DNA from: Marinobacter sp. BW6
Lineage (GTDB): Bacteria > Pseudomonadota > Gammaproteobacteria > Pseudomonadales > Oleiphilaceae
Reading direction: 5' to 3'
Length of the DNA: 64,000 nucleotides
Assembly (NCBI RefSeq): GCF_008107725.1
Contig: NZ_VIRN01000068.1
Location: 248,001-312,000, forward strand
The notes under the pieces are model-generated. The model saw only the letters and a list, made by a program, of their open reading frames with translations, was not told the origin of the DNA and searched no databases. Positions within the stretch are counted from its first letter, which is position 1. Every line of letters starts with the position of its first letter. The position numbers were made by a program, and so were the translations under genes. Shown here piece by piece: positions 44,087 to 54,073 of the stretch.

Positions 44087-46105
44087 TTACAGGCCGAGGT
44101 CGCCCAGAAGGGCACTGAGAGTCGCTTTTCCCTTTTTCTGATTGGCTTCCACATCCAGGTCGCCGGTACCTTCCCACTTGAGATCTTCTTCGGGCAGCTC
44201 ATCAAGAAACCGGCTCGGGATGGTTTCCAGTTTTTCCCCATACTGTTTCCGGGTAGCCGCATAGGTCAGCGTCAGCGTTTCCCGGGCGCGGGTAATGCCC
44301 ACGTACATCAGTCGCCGCTCTTCCTCGATGTTGCCTTCCTCGATGCTGCTTCGGTGGGGCAGGATTTCTTCCTCAAGCCCCATGATGAATACATGGGGGA
44401 ATTCCAGGCCCTTGGAAGCGTGCAGGGTGAGCAGCTGAACCTTGTCGCTGTCGTCGTCCTCTTCCCGCTGTTCCATCATGTCCCGAAGGATCAGTTTGGT
44501 GATGGCATCCTCGATGCCGAGCTCATCGGCCGTGCCCTTGCCGTCATCAAGCATGCGCTGGATGGATTCCACCAGATACCAGATGTTCTCCATCCTTCGC
44601 TCGGCCTGCTTTGGGGTGCCGGAGTGCTGGTGCAGCCACTCCTCGTATTCGATGTCCGTGAACAGTTGCTTGATCACCGGTATCGGATTCTCGCTGTGCA
44701 ATCGCTCGCAGGTGGCATCTACCCAGTGAGCGAAACGCCGGAGACGGTCCAGGCCCTTCTCGGTCACGTGGGTCTCTGCCCCCATGTCACCCAGGGCCTT
44801 GAACAGGCTGATATTTCGAGAGCGAGAATAGTGGCTGAGCTGTTCAAGGGTGCGCGGGCCGATTTCCCGGCGCGGCACGTTCACCACTCGAAGGAAGGCA
44901 GCGTTGTCGTCGGGATTGATCAGCAGGCGCAGGTAGGACATGGCGTCCTTGATCTCGTTCTTCGAGAAAAACGACTGGCCGCCGGAGATGCGGTAGGGGA
45001 TCTGGTAGGCCTGCAGCTTCATTTCCAGCAGTCGTGCCTGGTGGTTACCCCGATAAAGCACGGCAAAGTCCCGGAAATCGAGGCCTTTCTTCAGCTTCTG
45101 GTCGAGGATCTCGGTGGCCACCCGGTCGGTTTCCGCGTCTTCGTTGCGGCAACGGACAATCCGGATTTCCTCGCCGATGGTGTGATCACTCCACAGGGCC
45201 TTCTCGAACACATGGGGGTTGTTGGCGATCACGGTGTTGGCGCTTCGCAGGATCCTGGCCGTAGAACGGTAATTCTGCTCAAGCTTGACGATTTTCAGGC
45301 TAGGGAAGTCTTCCTTCAACTGGGCCAGGTTTTCCGGTCGAGCGCCACGCCAGGCATAGATGGACTGATCATCATCGCCGACCACCGTGAACGCGGCCCG
45401 CTCTGCCACCAGCAGTTTAACCAGTTCGTACTGGCACACGTTGGTGTCCTGGTATTCATCCACCAGCATGTAGCGGATCTTGCGGCGCCACTTGGCCAAC
45501 ACGTCCGGGTGCGAGCGGAACAGCATCACCGGCAGCAGGATGAGGTCGTCGAAATCGACCGCGTTGTAGGCCTTCAGGTATTCGTTGTATTTCTTGTAGA
45601 TGATGGCGATGCGCTGTTCCCGGTCATCCGCCGCCTTGCTCAAGGCCTCGGCCGGCCCCCGCATGGCGTTTTTCCAGGAGGAGATGGTCATCTGGATGTC
45701 GTTGAGCTCGTCCCCGGCCTCGGCGCTGGCTTCCCGGAGCATCAGATCTTGTAACAGGGCCTTGGCATCCTCGGCATCGAAGATGGAAAAACCGGGGTGG
45801 TAACCGAGATGCGTGTGCTCTTCCCGGATCATATTGAGGCCAAGATTATGAAAAGTGGATACAATCAGGCCCCGGGTCAGCTTTCTGTCGACGATTCGGC
45901 CAACCCGCTCCTTCATTTCCCGGGCGGCCTTGTTGGTGAAGGTGACTGCAGCAATATGACGCCCCGGGATTCCGAGCTGCTCGATCAGGTAGGCAATCTT
46001 GCGGGTAATCACGCTGGTCTTGCCGCTGCCTGCGCCGGCGAGTACCAGCATTGGGCCATCGGCATAGCGGACTGCTTCGCTTTGTCTCGGGTTGAGCTTG
46101 TTCAC
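44087..46105 (-). CDS. rep: ATP-dependent DNA helicase Rep (UvrD/PcrA superfamily 1A)
   Basis: A 672-residue helicase, very close to E. coli Rep (673). It opens MNKLNPRQSEAVRYADGPMLVLAGAGSGKT with the Q-motif and Walker A; motif II is LVDEYQDTN, motif III VVGDDDQSIYAWRGA, and motif VI YVGITRARETLTL. Rep moves 3' to 5' and helps replication forks past protein roadblocks. The start is GTG 46105. The gene is divergent from the GGDEF-EAL gene with 143 bases between. Confidence 0.95.
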   Translation of the reverse strand: MNKLNPRQSEAVRYADGPMLVLAGAGSGKTSVITRKIAYLIEQLGIPGRHIAAVTFTNKAAREMKERVGRIVDRKLTRGLIVSTFHNLGLNMIREEHTHLGYHPGFSIFDAEDAKALLQDLMLREASAEAGDELNDIQMTISSWKNAMRGPAEALSKAADDREQRIAIIYKKYNEYLKAYNAVDFDDLILLPVMLFRSHPDVLAKWRRKIRYMLVDEYQDTNVCQYELVKLLVAERAAFTVVGDDDQSIYAWRGARPENLAQLKEDFPSLKIVKLEQNYRSTARILRSANTVIANNPHVFEKALWSDHTIGEEIRIVRCRNEDAETDRVATEILDQKLKKGLDFRDFAVLYRGNHQARLLEMKLQAYQIPYRISGGQSFFSKNEIKDAMSYLRLLINPDDNAAFLRVVNVPRREIGPRTLEQLSHYSRSRNISLFKALGDMGAETHVTEKGLDRLRRFAHWVDATCERLHSENPIPVIKQLFTDIEYEEWLHQHSGTPKQAERRMENIWYLVESIQRMLDDGKGTADELGIEDAITKLILRDMMEQREEDDDSDKVQLLTLHASKGLEFPHVFIMGLEEEILPHRSSIEEGNIEEERRLMYVGITRARETLTLTYAATRKQYGEKLETIPSRFLDELPEEDLKWEGTGDLDVEANQKKGKATLSALLGDLGL

Positions 46106-46248
46106 AAATAAATGGCCAGAATGGAACGAAATGGGGATAACCGACGTGGGATTATTCTACACCAGACAGAGTTACTGTACCTTGAGGATCTATAGACTAT
46201 GATTATGGGAACGGACTAGGTTGTTCACGCATAAATGGATCCTGCTTG

Positions 46249-47985
46249 ATGACACTGCCACTGGAAACCATGAGGCCCGGACAATTGCGCCTGTTGGTCC
46301 TGACACCAGATTACGCTGATTTTCTCTGGCTGAATGCTCTTCTGGCGGGTGACGTCGAAATCAGTGCGGACGCGACCTGGTGCCCGGATCTGATCGATTG
46401 TGATGACCTGATCCGAAACGCCAGTTTTGATGTCATCGTCTGGGATTGCGTGTTCCATGGTGGCTCCGAAGCTTCCTTCCTGCAGTACCTGGCTGTCGCC
46501 AGCAATGAAAAGCCCGTATTGGCCCTGAGTGCCGAGCTGCCGATGGAGCGCGCACCAGAGCTGCTGGCTGCCGGCGCGGCCGATTACCTTTGTCGTCAAA
46601 CCCTGGACCACTGGAATTTCCGTCGGGCCGTCAAGTGCCTGTGGTATCGGGATCAGTTGTCCGAGTCCGCCCACGGCCAACTGGGCCGCGAAGTGGCCAC
46701 CGGATTTATCAACCGGGACCTGTTCTTCGATCGTCTTCAGCAAGCGCTTCTGCGGGCCGAGCGCGCGAGCCATCGGCTGGCCTTGTTGCACCTCAATATC
46801 GATGACTTCCGCAGCATTAACGAGTCGTTTGGCTATCAGAAAAGTGACCAGTTGATGATGAAACTGGCAGAGCGGCTTCGTCATTCTCTCAGGCGCGTCG
46901 ATTCGCTGATGCGTATCGGGGGTGACGAGCTGGCCATTATTGTCGAAAAGGTCGAGGACTCCCTCGATATCACCCAGATTATCCGCAAGGTGGTTAACGC
47001 TCTTGATGAGCCGGTTACCATTGATGGCCAGACAGTAGTGGTCAGTGCCAGCCTTGGCGTCGCAACCTACCCGGAAGCCGGCGATAGCGCCGAAAATCTG
47101 TTGCGCCGGGCCAACCGTGCCATGTTCGAAGCCAAGCGTGACCCGGGCACCAGCTACCGTTTCTATGACCGCCAGTTGCACATTTCCGCCGGGTACCAGC
47201 TTCGCCTGGAGGCGGATCTCCGCAATGCCTTACGTGGTAAGGAGTTGGAGCTTTACTACCAGCCCAGGATTGATCTGGCCACAGAGGAAGTTCGGGGCGT
47301 GGAATGCCTACTGCGCTGGAATCATCCAGAGCGGGGGTTGGTAGGGCCCGACGAATTCATCCCGGTAGCTGAACGCAGTGGGCTGATCGTACCTATTGGT
47401 TACTGGGTGATTGAGCAGGCCTGCAAACGCCTGCAGGAGTCGGCCGAACTTGGCTTCCCCGGACTGGTGTTTGCCGTCAATCTCTCGTTCCGTCAGTTTC
47501 ACGATCGAAAGATGACCGAGACCATTTTCCGCATCATCTTCAATGCCAATGTAGACACCAGCCTGCTGGAGCTGGAGCTGACCGAGAGTGCCATGATGCA
47601 CGACCCCGAGTATGCCCAGCGCTGCCTGCGGGAGTTAAACCAGCTGGGTATCAGCTTCGCGCTGGACGACTTTGGAACCGGCTTTTCCTCACTGAGTAAT
47701 CTTCAGCATCTGCCGATCTCGCTGGTGAAAATCGACAAGTCGTTCGTTCAGGAGCTGGGCAATTCGGCAGACGCCGAACATATTATCCGGGCCATTATCA
47801 GTCTGGCCCACAGCCTTCAGATCAGCGTGGTGGCCGAAGGCGTGGAGACCGAAGGCCAACTGGAGTTTTTGCGCCAGCAGCATTGCGATGAAATTCAGGG
47901 CTATTACTATGCCCGTCCCATGCCCTGGGCTGATCTTGTGCAATTCCTGAACAAGCGGGGCCAGGCCGCTTGCCTGCAGCAGTAA
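46249..47985 (+). CDS. GGDEF-EAL c-di-GMP turnover protein with a receiver-like N-terminus
   Basis: A 578-residue cytoplasmic protein. Residues 1-130 have the alternating beta-alpha pattern of a receiver-like domain. The GGDEF domain (about 145-305) has GGDEL at 224-228; the catalytic GGDE residues remain. The EAL domain (about 318-570) has ECL at 352-354 with its metal-binding Glu, plus [33 protein letters not shown] and VVAEGVET, so phosphodiesterase activity looks intact. It has no membrane helix. The net effect on c-di-GMP cannot be read from sequence, but Alg44 in this window is a possible downstream receptor of the pool it controls. Confidence 0.9.
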   Translation: MTLPLETMRPGQLRLLVLTPDYADFLWLNALLAGDVEISADATWCPDLIDCDDLIRNASFDVIVWDCVFHGGSEASFLQYLAVASNEKPVLALSAELPMERAPELLAAGAADYLCRQTLDHWNFRRAVKCLWYRDQLSESAHGQLGREVATGFINRDLFFDRLQQALLRAERASHRLALLHLNIDDFRSINESFGYQKSDQLMMKLAERLRHSLRRVDSLMRIGGDELAIIVEKVEDSLDITQIIRKVVNALDEPVTIDGQTVVVSASLGVATYPEAGDSAENLLRRANRAMFEAKRDPGTSYRFYDRQLHISAGYQLRLEADLRNALRGKELELYYQPRIDLATEEVRGVECLLRWNHPERGLVGPDEFIPVAERSGLIVPIGYWVIEQACKRLQESAELGFPGLVFAVNLSFRQFHDRKMTETIFRIIFNANVDTSLLELELTESAMMHDPEYAQRCLRELNQLGISFALDDFGTGFSSLSNLQHLPISLVKIDKSFVQELGNSADAEHIIRAIISLAHSLQISVVAEGVETEGQLEFLRQQHCDEIQGYYYARPMPWADLVQFLNKRGQAACLQQ

Positions 47986-48034
47986 GCCGCTGTACCTTTG
48001 CTGGTTTATTGGCAAAGCATCAAACAGAGGTTGC

Positions 48035-50374
48035 ATGAACAGTATCTCCAGGCGTATCGCCGAGGAACTCGGTGTCCGCGAGCAACAGGTTAATGCCACC
48101 GTTGCCCTGCTCGACGAGGGCGCGACCGTTCCGTTTATTGCCCGTTACCGTAAAGAGATCACAGGCTCACTGGACGACAGCCAGCTGAGGAACCTGGAAG
48201 AGCGTCTGCGCTATTTGCGGGAACTGGAAGACCGTCGTGCCACCATCCTCAAGAGTATCGAGGAGCAGGGCAAGCTGACTGACGAACTCAAGTCCACCAT
48301 CCAGGATGCCGACACCAAGAACCGTCTGGAAGACCTTTACCTGCCCTATAAACCCAAGCGTCGGACCAAGGCCCAGATTGCCCGGGAAGCCGGCCTGGAA
48401 CCGCTGGCTGATGCGCTTTACGACGATCCGACCCTGGACCCTGAAGCGACTGCCCAGGGTTACCTGAACAAAGAAGCAGGCGTTGAAGATACCAAAGCTG
48501 CCCTGGATGGCGCCCGCTACATACTGATGGAGCGCTTTGCCGAGGATGCCGAACTGCTGGGCAGCTTGCGGGACTTCATTTGGCAGGAAGGCCAGTTGAA
48601 AGTCACCGTGGTGGAAGGCAAGGAAAACGAAGGCGCCAAGTTCCGGGATTATTTCGACCACGTCGAGCCTCTGAAAAAGGTCCCGTCCCATCGAGCTCTG
48701 GCTATCCTTCGGGGCCGGAACGAGGGTGTTCTCGGCTATACCATCGTGGTCGGGGATGCCGATGACGACCGACGTGCGCCCCATCCGGCTGAACAGCGCA
48801 TCGCTGCCCGCTGGAATATCCGGGACAACGGCCGTGCCGCCGACAAATGGCTCTCGGACGTGGTGCGCTGGACCTGGCGAGTGAAACTTTCCACCCAGAT
48901 TGAAACCGATCTCATGGCACAGGTCCGCGAAGCGGCGGAAACCGAAGCCATCAACGTGTTCGCCGCCAACCTCAAGGATCTTCTGCTGCTTGCGCCGGCC
49001 GGTCCACGTCCGACCCTGGGCCTGGATCCAGGGCTACGCACCGGTGTGAAAGTGGCTGTTATCGATGGCACTGGTCAGGTGGCCGGCCATGGCGCCATCT
49101 TTCCCCACGCGCCGCAGAACCAGTGGGACCGTTCCATTGAGCAACTGGCGGCCTGGTGTCGGGAATACAGGATCGAACTGGTGGCCATTGGTAATGGCAC
49201 CGCTTCCCGGGAGACGGAGAAGCTGGTCGGCGACCTTAGCAAGCGTTACCCCGAGCTGAAGCTGGCCCGGATCGTGGTCAGTGAGTCCGGCGCCTCGATC
49301 TATTCAGCATCCGAGTTTGCCTCCAAAGAACTGCCCGATCTGGATGTCACCATCCGTGGCGCGGTATCCATCGCCCGCCGGCTGCAGGATCCGCTGGCGG
49401 AGCTGGTAAAGATCGAGCCGAAATCCATCGGGGTAGGGCAGTACCAGCACGATGTCTCGCAGGTGCAGCTGTCCCGAAGCCTGGATGCCGTGGTAGAAGA
49501 CTGTGTGAACGGCGTGGGCGTGGATCTGAACACGGCCTCAGCGCCATTGCTGGCCAGGGTTTCCGGCCTGAACCACACCATTGCCCAGAACATCATTGAG
49601 TTCCGCAACCAGAACGGCATGTTCCGCAACCGGAAACAGCTGCTCAAGGTCACCCGGCTCGGTGACCGCACGTTCGAACAGGCGGCGGGCTTTCTGCGCA
49701 TCGCCGGCGGCGAGAATCCCCTGGACCGGTCATCTGTGCACCCGGAAGCCTATGGCGTGGTCGAGGCCATCGCCAGGAAAAATAATCGCGAAGTGGGCGA
49801 TATCGTCGGCGATTCTTCTTTCCTGCGTGGTCTGAATCCCCAGGATTACGTAACAGAACAGTTCGGTTTGCCGACTATCAAAGACATCATTTCGGAACTG
49901 GAGAAACCGGGCCGGGATCCGCGCCCGGAGTTCAAGTTTGCCAGCTTCGAGGAGGGCGTTGAGACCCTCAATGATCTCAAGCCCGGGATGGTGCTGGAAG
50001 GCTCGGTGACCAACGTCACCAATTTCGGCGCGTTCGTAGATATTGGCGTGCATCAGGACGGCCTCGTGCATATTTCTGCGCTGTCCCACACGTTTGTCAA
50101 AGATCCCCGTGAGGTGGTCAAGGCCGGGGATATCGTCAAGGTCAAGGTGATGGATGTGGATATCCCGCGCAAGCGAATTGCCCTGACCATGCGTATGGAT
50201 GATCAGCCCGGCGAGAAAAATGAGAGCAAGCCGATGGCTGCTAATCGCACCGGGGCCAGCCGCAAGGGCGGTAACCGGAACGCCAGCAGTGGCGGTTCCG
50301 GCCAGAAATCCCCCCAGGGCGCGATGGCTGGTGCGCTGGCCCAGGCACTTGCCTCGGCGCGCAAAGACAGCTGA
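48035..50374 (+). CDS. tex: Tex-family RNA-binding transcription accessory protein
   Basis: A 779-residue cytoplasmic protein. Domain order is the Tex helical N-terminus ([17 protein letters not shown]), a YqgF/RNase H-like domain ([17 protein letters not shown]), a helix-hairpin-helix region ([19 protein letters not shown]), and an S1 RNA-binding domain at about residues 645-715 ([29 protein letters not shown]). The final 60 residues are a low-complexity Gly/Ser/Asn tail. Tex binds nucleic acid and affects transcription, and is required for virulence gene expression in some species. It is 49 bases after the GGDEF-EAL gene. Confidence 0.96.
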   Translation: MNSISRRIAEELGVREQQVNATVALLDEGATVPFIARYRKEITGSLDDSQLRNLEERLRYLRELEDRRATILKSIEEQGKLTDELKSTIQDADTKNRLEDLYLPYKPKRRTKAQIAREAGLEPLADALYDDPTLDPEATAQGYLNKEAGVEDTKAALDGARYILMERFAEDAELLGSLRDFIWQEGQLKVTVVEGKENEGAKFRDYFDHVEPLKKVPSHRALAILRGRNEGVLGYTIVVGDADDDRRAPHPAEQRIAARWNIRDNGRAADKWLSDVVRWTWRVKLSTQIETDLMAQVREAAETEAINVFAANLKDLLLLAPAGPRPTLGLDPGLRTGVKVAVIDGTGQVAGHGAIFPHAPQNQWDRSIEQLAAWCREYRIELVAIGNGTASRETEKLVGDLSKRYPELKLARIVVSESGASIYSASEFASKELPDLDVTIRGAVSIARRLQDPLAELVKIEPKSIGVGQYQHDVSQVQLSRSLDAVVEDCVNGVGVDLNTASAPLLARVSGLNHTIAQNIIEFRNQNGMFRNRKQLLKVTRLGDRTFEQAAGFLRIAGGENPLDRSSVHPEAYGVVEAIARKNNREVGDIVGDSSFLRGLNPQDYVTEQFGLPTIKDIISELEKPGRDPRPEFKFASFEEGVETLNDLKPGMVLEGSVTNVTNFGAFVDIGVHQDGLVHISALSHTFVKDPREVVKAGDIVKVKVMDVDIPRKRIALTMRMDDQPGEKNESKPMAANRTGASRKGGNRNASSGGSGQKSPQGAMAGALAQALASARKDS

Positions 50375-50394
50375 CGGGCATACAATCTTTTCAT

Positions 50395-50425
50395 CGGCCG
50401 GTTGTGCAAAAGAGCAAACCGGCCG
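50395..50425 (+). repeat. Strong hairpin in the gshA leader
   Basis: CGGCCGGTT (50395-50403) pairs perfectly with AACCGGCCG (50417-50425), and the stem extends inward by TGC/GCA with one bulged base to a six-base loop. It ends four bases before the gshA Shine-Dalgarno AGGAG (50430-50434). No T-run follows, so a leader or mRNA-stability role is more likely than termination of tex. Confidence 0.6.
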
Positions 50426-50440
50426 CAGCAGGAGTCGACC

Positions 50441-51994
50441 ATGGCTGAATCCCGCCATTCCGTATTTCGTCAGTTCGCTGCCAGCGACTGGGATGGTTTT
50501 CTCAAGGGTGTCGAAAAAGAAGGGCTGCGGGTGGATCGCAACGGCTTTATCGCCCAGACCCCGCATCCCGAAGCCCTGGGTTCGGCACTGACCCACCCGA
50601 GAATTACCACGGACTATTCTGAGGCCTTGCTGGAGCTGATCACGCCGGTGTTCAATAGCACCGGGGGCATGCTGAAATCCCTTCGGGATATCCACACCTA
50701 CGTGCAGCAGAACCTCGGCGACGAAGTCTTCTGGGCGGCGAGCATGCCCTGTGAACTGGATGGCGATCCGAGCATCCCCATCGCCGAATACGGCAGTTCC
50801 AACATCGGCCAGCTCAAGCACGTTTACCGGCAGGGTCTGGCGGTACGTTACGGGCGTATGATGCAGAGTATCGCTGGCGCCCACTACAATCTGTCGCTAC
50901 CTGATAGCTTCTGGCAGAAGTGGCAGGAACTGCTCGGCAATGAGCAAAGCCTGAAAGACTTCAAATCGGACCAGTATTTCTGGCTGATTCGCAATTTCCG
51001 CCGCCGTAGCTGGCTGCTGATGTTGCTGTTCGGTGCCTCGCCGGCACTGGATGCCAGTTTTGTTGCCGGTGTCAGCCATGACCTGACCCGATTTGACGAA
51101 CGCACCTGGCATGGTGAGTACGCCACCTCCCTGCGCATGGGCGATCTGGGCTACCACAACAATGCTCAGGCATCGCTGAACATCTGTTTCAACGAGCTCA
51201 GCACCTACACCCAGACGCTGGACCGTGCCATCCACACCACCTGGCCGGCCTATGAAGCCATCGGCACCCGCCGGGGCGACCAGTTCATCCAGATCAATAC
51301 CAGCGTCCTGCAGATCGAGAACGAGTATTACAGTGCCGTGCGTCCAAAACGCACGACGCAGCGGGAAGAGAAACCTATCCAGGCTCTTGAAGCCCGGGGT
51401 GTGGAATATATCGAGGTGCGATGCTTGGATCTTGATCCCTTCTCCCCGGTTGGTGTGAATGAAGCCCAGATCGATTTCCTTGATCTGTTCCTGCTCGATT
51501 GCCTGCTGTCGGACTCCCCCCGTATTGGCGATGAAGAATGTGAGCGCCTGGACGACAACTACAAGGATGTGGTGGCCAGCGGGCGTTACCGCGAATTGAA
51601 GCTTTGCCGTGGTGGGGAGCGAACTCCGGTGTCAGAAGCCGCATCTGGTATTCTGTCGCAGCTGGAACCGCTGGCCGAGCTGCTCGATAGTTGGCAGGGG
51701 GGGGAGACCTACCGTCGAGCCCTGGCCGCTCAACGCGAGGTATTGACCGGTGAATGGACGGTGCCATCTTCCCAGGTTCTAGAAGCCATGCGCGCTTCGG
51801 GACAGGGCCACCGGGAATGGGGCATGGACATGGCGCGGCAGCATCAGCAAACCCTGAGGCAGGAGGGCCTCAATGCCGATGTGCGCCAGGCGTTTGATGC
51901 CATGACGGCAGAATCCCTGGCCGAGCAGGCGCAGATGGAGCGTGCCGATACCCTGCCGTTCAGCGAGTTTCTGGAACAGTATCTGCGCTCCTGA
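50441..51994 (+). CDS. gshA: Glutamate-cysteine ligase (type 1)
   Basis: A 517-residue enzyme (E. coli GshA 518) that catalyses the first and rate-limiting step of glutathione synthesis, ATP-dependent joining of glutamate and cysteine. ATG 50441 has AGGAG six bases upstream; an earlier TTG frame only covers the leader hairpin. Family landmarks are KEGLRVDRNGFI, HPRITTDYSEALLELITPV, the ATP/metal segment FWAASMPCELDGD and NLSLPDSFW, and RCLDLDPFSPVGV. It stands between tex and rmf on the same strand. Confidence 0.96.
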   Translation: MAESRHSVFRQFAASDWDGFLKGVEKEGLRVDRNGFIAQTPHPEALGSALTHPRITTDYSEALLELITPVFNSTGGMLKSLRDIHTYVQQNLGDEVFWAASMPCELDGDPSIPIAEYGSSNIGQLKHVYRQGLAVRYGRMMQSIAGAHYNLSLPDSFWQKWQELLGNEQSLKDFKSDQYFWLIRNFRRRSWLLMLLFGASPALDASFVAGVSHDLTRFDERTWHGEYATSLRMGDLGYHNNAQASLNICFNELSTYTQTLDRAIHTTWPAYEAIGTRRGDQFIQINTSVLQIENEYYSAVRPKRTTQREEKPIQALEARGVEYIEVRCLDLDPFSPVGVNEAQIDFLDLFLLDCLLSDSPRIGDEECERLDDNYKDVVASGRYRELKLCRGGERTPVSEAASGILSQLEPLAELLDSWQGGETYRRALAAQREVLTGEWTVPSSQVLEAMRASGQGHREWGMDMARQHQQTLRQEGLNADVRQAFDAMTAESLAEQAQMERADTLPFSEFLEQYLRS

Positions 51995-52115
51995 GCGGTA
52001 AGTTGGGCCACTGTCGCAGAAGTCTGCGGACCTGACGCACAGAAACCGAACAAAGAGTTGTCTCCCTCCGGTCCGGCTGTTAATTTTCGTAACATCAGGA
52101 TCGGGAGAGACGGCT

Positions 52116-52331
52116 ATGGCAAGGGACATCAAACTCGGCTGGGATGTGGAAGCGCTCAACAAGGCTTACCGTCAGGGCTACATGGCTGCCAACATGGGCA
52201 TGGATAAAGCCCGCTGCCCCTATCGGGGTGAAGTTGTCATTGCCGCCTGGGAAGCCGGTTGGGACGATGCCGATCAGGTAGCCCGGGATGACCGGGGCCA
52301 GGCAGACGATCTGTTTTCACGGATCGCCTGA
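52116..52331 (+). CDS. rmf: Ribosome modulation factor
   Basis: A 71-residue protein in the size range of RMF. It begins MARDIKLGWDVEALNKAYRQGYMA, with the conserved centre KARCPYRGEVVIAAWEAGWDD. RMF binds 70S ribosomes in stationary phase and promotes their dimerisation into inactive 100S particles. The gene has a good ribosome binding site (GGGAGAGA) and a 121-base upstream gap holding its promoter. It is convergent with the FliL-like gene. Confidence 0.95.
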   Translation: MARDIKLGWDVEALNKAYRQGYMAANMGMDKARCPYRGEVVIAAWEAGWDDADQVARDDRGQADDLFSRIA

Positions 52332-52351
52332 TTCCTTGGCCGGGTTCAGCC

Positions 52352-52801
52352 TTATTTCTGTACCACGAATTCTGTAAACAACACACCGGCGATGCTCTCG
52401 CCGGTCTGCTGCTCCTCAAGAACCGCATTTATTCTCTGTTTGGCTTCCTCACGCAACGTCTCCTGCCCTTCCATTGAGGTGAGGCGTCCTGTGTCAGTCT
52501 GCTCACCAAAGAGCATCACCAGTTCGTGTCTCAGGCGAGGCATGTGGGCTTCCAGCGCCGGCCGGGTGCTTGTATTCCGGGCCCGCAGTGTCACAGCGGC
52601 CTTCAGGTAGGTCGGCTTGTTGCCAGACGTGCCCACGTGAGTCACGAAAGGCGGATCCATACTGATGTAATCGGTAACGCCGCTTTCTTCCTCAGCCACT
52701 TCCTCTTCGGTATTTTCCTCATCCTGGGAAACGGCAGGTAAGGGCATCATTGCAAACAACAGAAACAGAAGCGTCAGAACGGATTTTGGCTGGCGTGTCA
52801 T
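52352..52801 (-). CDS. FliL-like protein with an apparent cleavable signal peptide
   Basis: A 149-residue exported protein. The C-terminal two thirds matches the FliL domain: DPPFVTHVGTSGNKPTYLKAAVTL, LRHELVMLFGEQT, and REEAKQRINAVLEEQ, ending GVLFTEFVVQK. True FliL has an uncleaved N-terminal anchor beside the flagellar motor; here the N-terminus ends in AVSQDEE, which looks like a signal-peptidase site, followed by a 25-residue acidic linker. It is not in a flagellar operon. It may be a periplasmic paralogue of FliL, which shares the stomatin-like fold. It is divergent from dsbB. Confidence 0.8.
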   Translation of the reverse strand: MTRQPKSVLTLLFLLFAMMPLPAVSQDEENTEEEVAEEESGVTDYISMDPPFVTHVGTSGNKPTYLKAAVTLRARNTSTRPALEAHMPRLRHELVMLFGEQTDTGRLTSMEGQETLREEAKQRINAVLEEQQTGESIAGVLFTEFVVQK

Positions 52802-52894
52802 AGGCTTGAAGTTGATCGTGGTTTAGGGTTAAGTGACGAGAATAGCAGGCCCAGTGGCCGCTTGCAGTTTCAATTCACGATTCGAGGTGTTCTT

Positions 52895-53401
52895 TTGACC
52901 AGCAGATGGGTTTTCGGGCTTATTTTCCTTGTATGTGCCGCGCTTCTGGGTGTGGCGTTTTATATGGAGCATGTGATGGGGCTGGAGCCCTGCCCGCTTT
53001 GCTGGTTACAGCGTTTTGGCTTCATGGGAGCCGGTCTGGTGAGCTTCCTGGCCTTCCTCCAGGGGCCCACCGGCTTCGGTGTTCGTGTTTATGGCTTCCT
53101 GCTGGTGGTGACCGCAGGAGCAGGGCTGGGCGTTGCCGGACGGCAATTGTGGTTGCAGAGCCTGCCGGCAGATCAGGTGCCTGCGTGCGGGCCCTCGGTT
53201 GACTACATGCTGGATGTCTTGCCGTGGTTTGAAGTTCTGTCTACCGCACTCAAGGGAACTGGAGACTGCGCAGAAGTGGTGTGGCGTTTCCTGGGGTTGA
53301 GTATCCCCGGCTGGACTGCTGTGTTTTTCTTGTTGCTGGTTGTCACCGGTCTGGTTTTGATGTTTCGCCGGCCAAAAACCCGGGAATGGATTCGGAGCTG
53401 A
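52895..53401 (+). CDS. dsbB: Disulfide bond formation protein B
   Basis: A 168-residue, four-helix inner-membrane oxidase that reoxidises DsbA with ubiquinone. TTG 52895 is chosen because GAGGTG (52884-52889) is five bases upstream and the protein then begins at the first membrane helix; a TTG at 52862 is possible. The two periplasmic disulfides are C33/C36 in PCPLCWLQR and C98/C125 (PACGPS and GDCAEV). It resembles the DsbB-type gene (dsbH) beside algQ in P. aeruginosa, and rsd/algQ follows here too. Confidence 0.93.
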   Translation: MTSRWVFGLIFLVCAALLGVAFYMEHVMGLEPCPLCWLQRFGFMGAGLVSFLAFLQGPTGFGVRVYGFLLVVTAGAGLGVAGRQLWLQSLPADQVPACGPSVDYMLDVLPWFEVLSTALKGTGDCAEVVWRFLGLSIPGWTAVFFLLLVVTGLVLMFRRPKTREWIRS

Positions 53402-53501
53402 AACGGTTGCGGGCGACCGCAGCCATGGGGTAACTTGATCCAAACCTAATAAAAATCAAAACCGAAACAGAAGTACCGAAGACAAGCGGAGAACAGGCGT
53501 C

Positions 53502-53981
53502 ATGTTGGAAAATTGCCGAAATGCCAGGGAGCGCTGGGGCGGCGTCAGCGAATTGATTGATCGCTGGCTCAAGGAGCGTCAGGAGCTACTGGTACATTAC
53601 TGCGACCTGTCCGGGGAGAACGATTTCTCGCAGACGGAGGCGCTGAGAGAAAAGTTCGTACGCCTGTGTGAAGTGCTGGTGGATTACGTCTCGACTGGCC
53701 ATTTCGAGATATACGAGCAGTTAGTCCGTGAAGCCAGGGAGTTTAACGATGGCGGGCTGGAACTGGCTGCCAAGGTTTACCCCCGGATTGAGCAGACCAC
53801 CGAGATTGCCCTTAACTTCAATGACCGTCTGGATGGCCGGGAATTGTCGGAAGAGGATGTCAAAGAGCTGTTCGGCGAATTGTCGAAGCTGGGTGAAACC
53901 CTTGAGACCCGGTTCGAGATGGAGGATTTCCTGATCGAGCACCTTCACAATGCCCACGCCGGCAAGGTGGCCTCTGCCTGA
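53502..53981 (+). CDS. rsd: Anti-sigma-70 factor Rsd / alginate regulator AlgQ
   Basis: A 159-residue helical protein matching Rsd/AlgQ from end to end: MLENCRNARERWGGVSELIDRW, the sigma-binding surface around ERQELLVHYCDLSG, and LGETLETRFEMEDFLIEHLH. It binds region 4 of sigma-70 and helps RNA polymerase switch to alternative sigma factors. In P. aeruginosa the orthologue AlgQ (AlgR2) is required for full alginate synthesis, which makes its presence with a complete alginate cluster noteworthy, though the two loci are 27 kb apart. It lies 100 bases after dsbB and before a strong terminator. Confidence 0.95.
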   Translation: MLENCRNARERWGGVSELIDRWLKERQELLVHYCDLSGENDFSQTEALREKFVRLCEVLVDYVSTGHFEIYEQLVREAREFNDGGLELAAKVYPRIEQTTEIALNFNDRLDGRELSEEDVKELFGELSKLGETLETRFEMEDFLIEHLHNAHAGKVASA

Positions 53982-53995
53982 GGAGCGCCTGAATC

Positions 53996-54035
53996 AAAAA
54001 AGCCCCAGCCGGTAACGCCGGGCTGGGGCTTTTTT
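53996..54035. terminator. Bidirectional terminator between algQ and the FKBP gene
   Basis: AAAAAAGCCCCAGCC (53996-54010) and GGCTGGGGCTTTTTT (54021-54035) form a 15-bp stem with T-runs on both strands, separating two convergent genes. Confidence 0.95.
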
Positions 54036-54073
54036 GTGGCCGCGCCAAAACTGGCCGCGGCCTGCCTGATGGC

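Noticed and set aside
44354..45754. A 466-codon plus-strand open frame inside rep
   Set aside because: It is the antisense of the rep helicase, whose motifs I, II, III and VI are intact.
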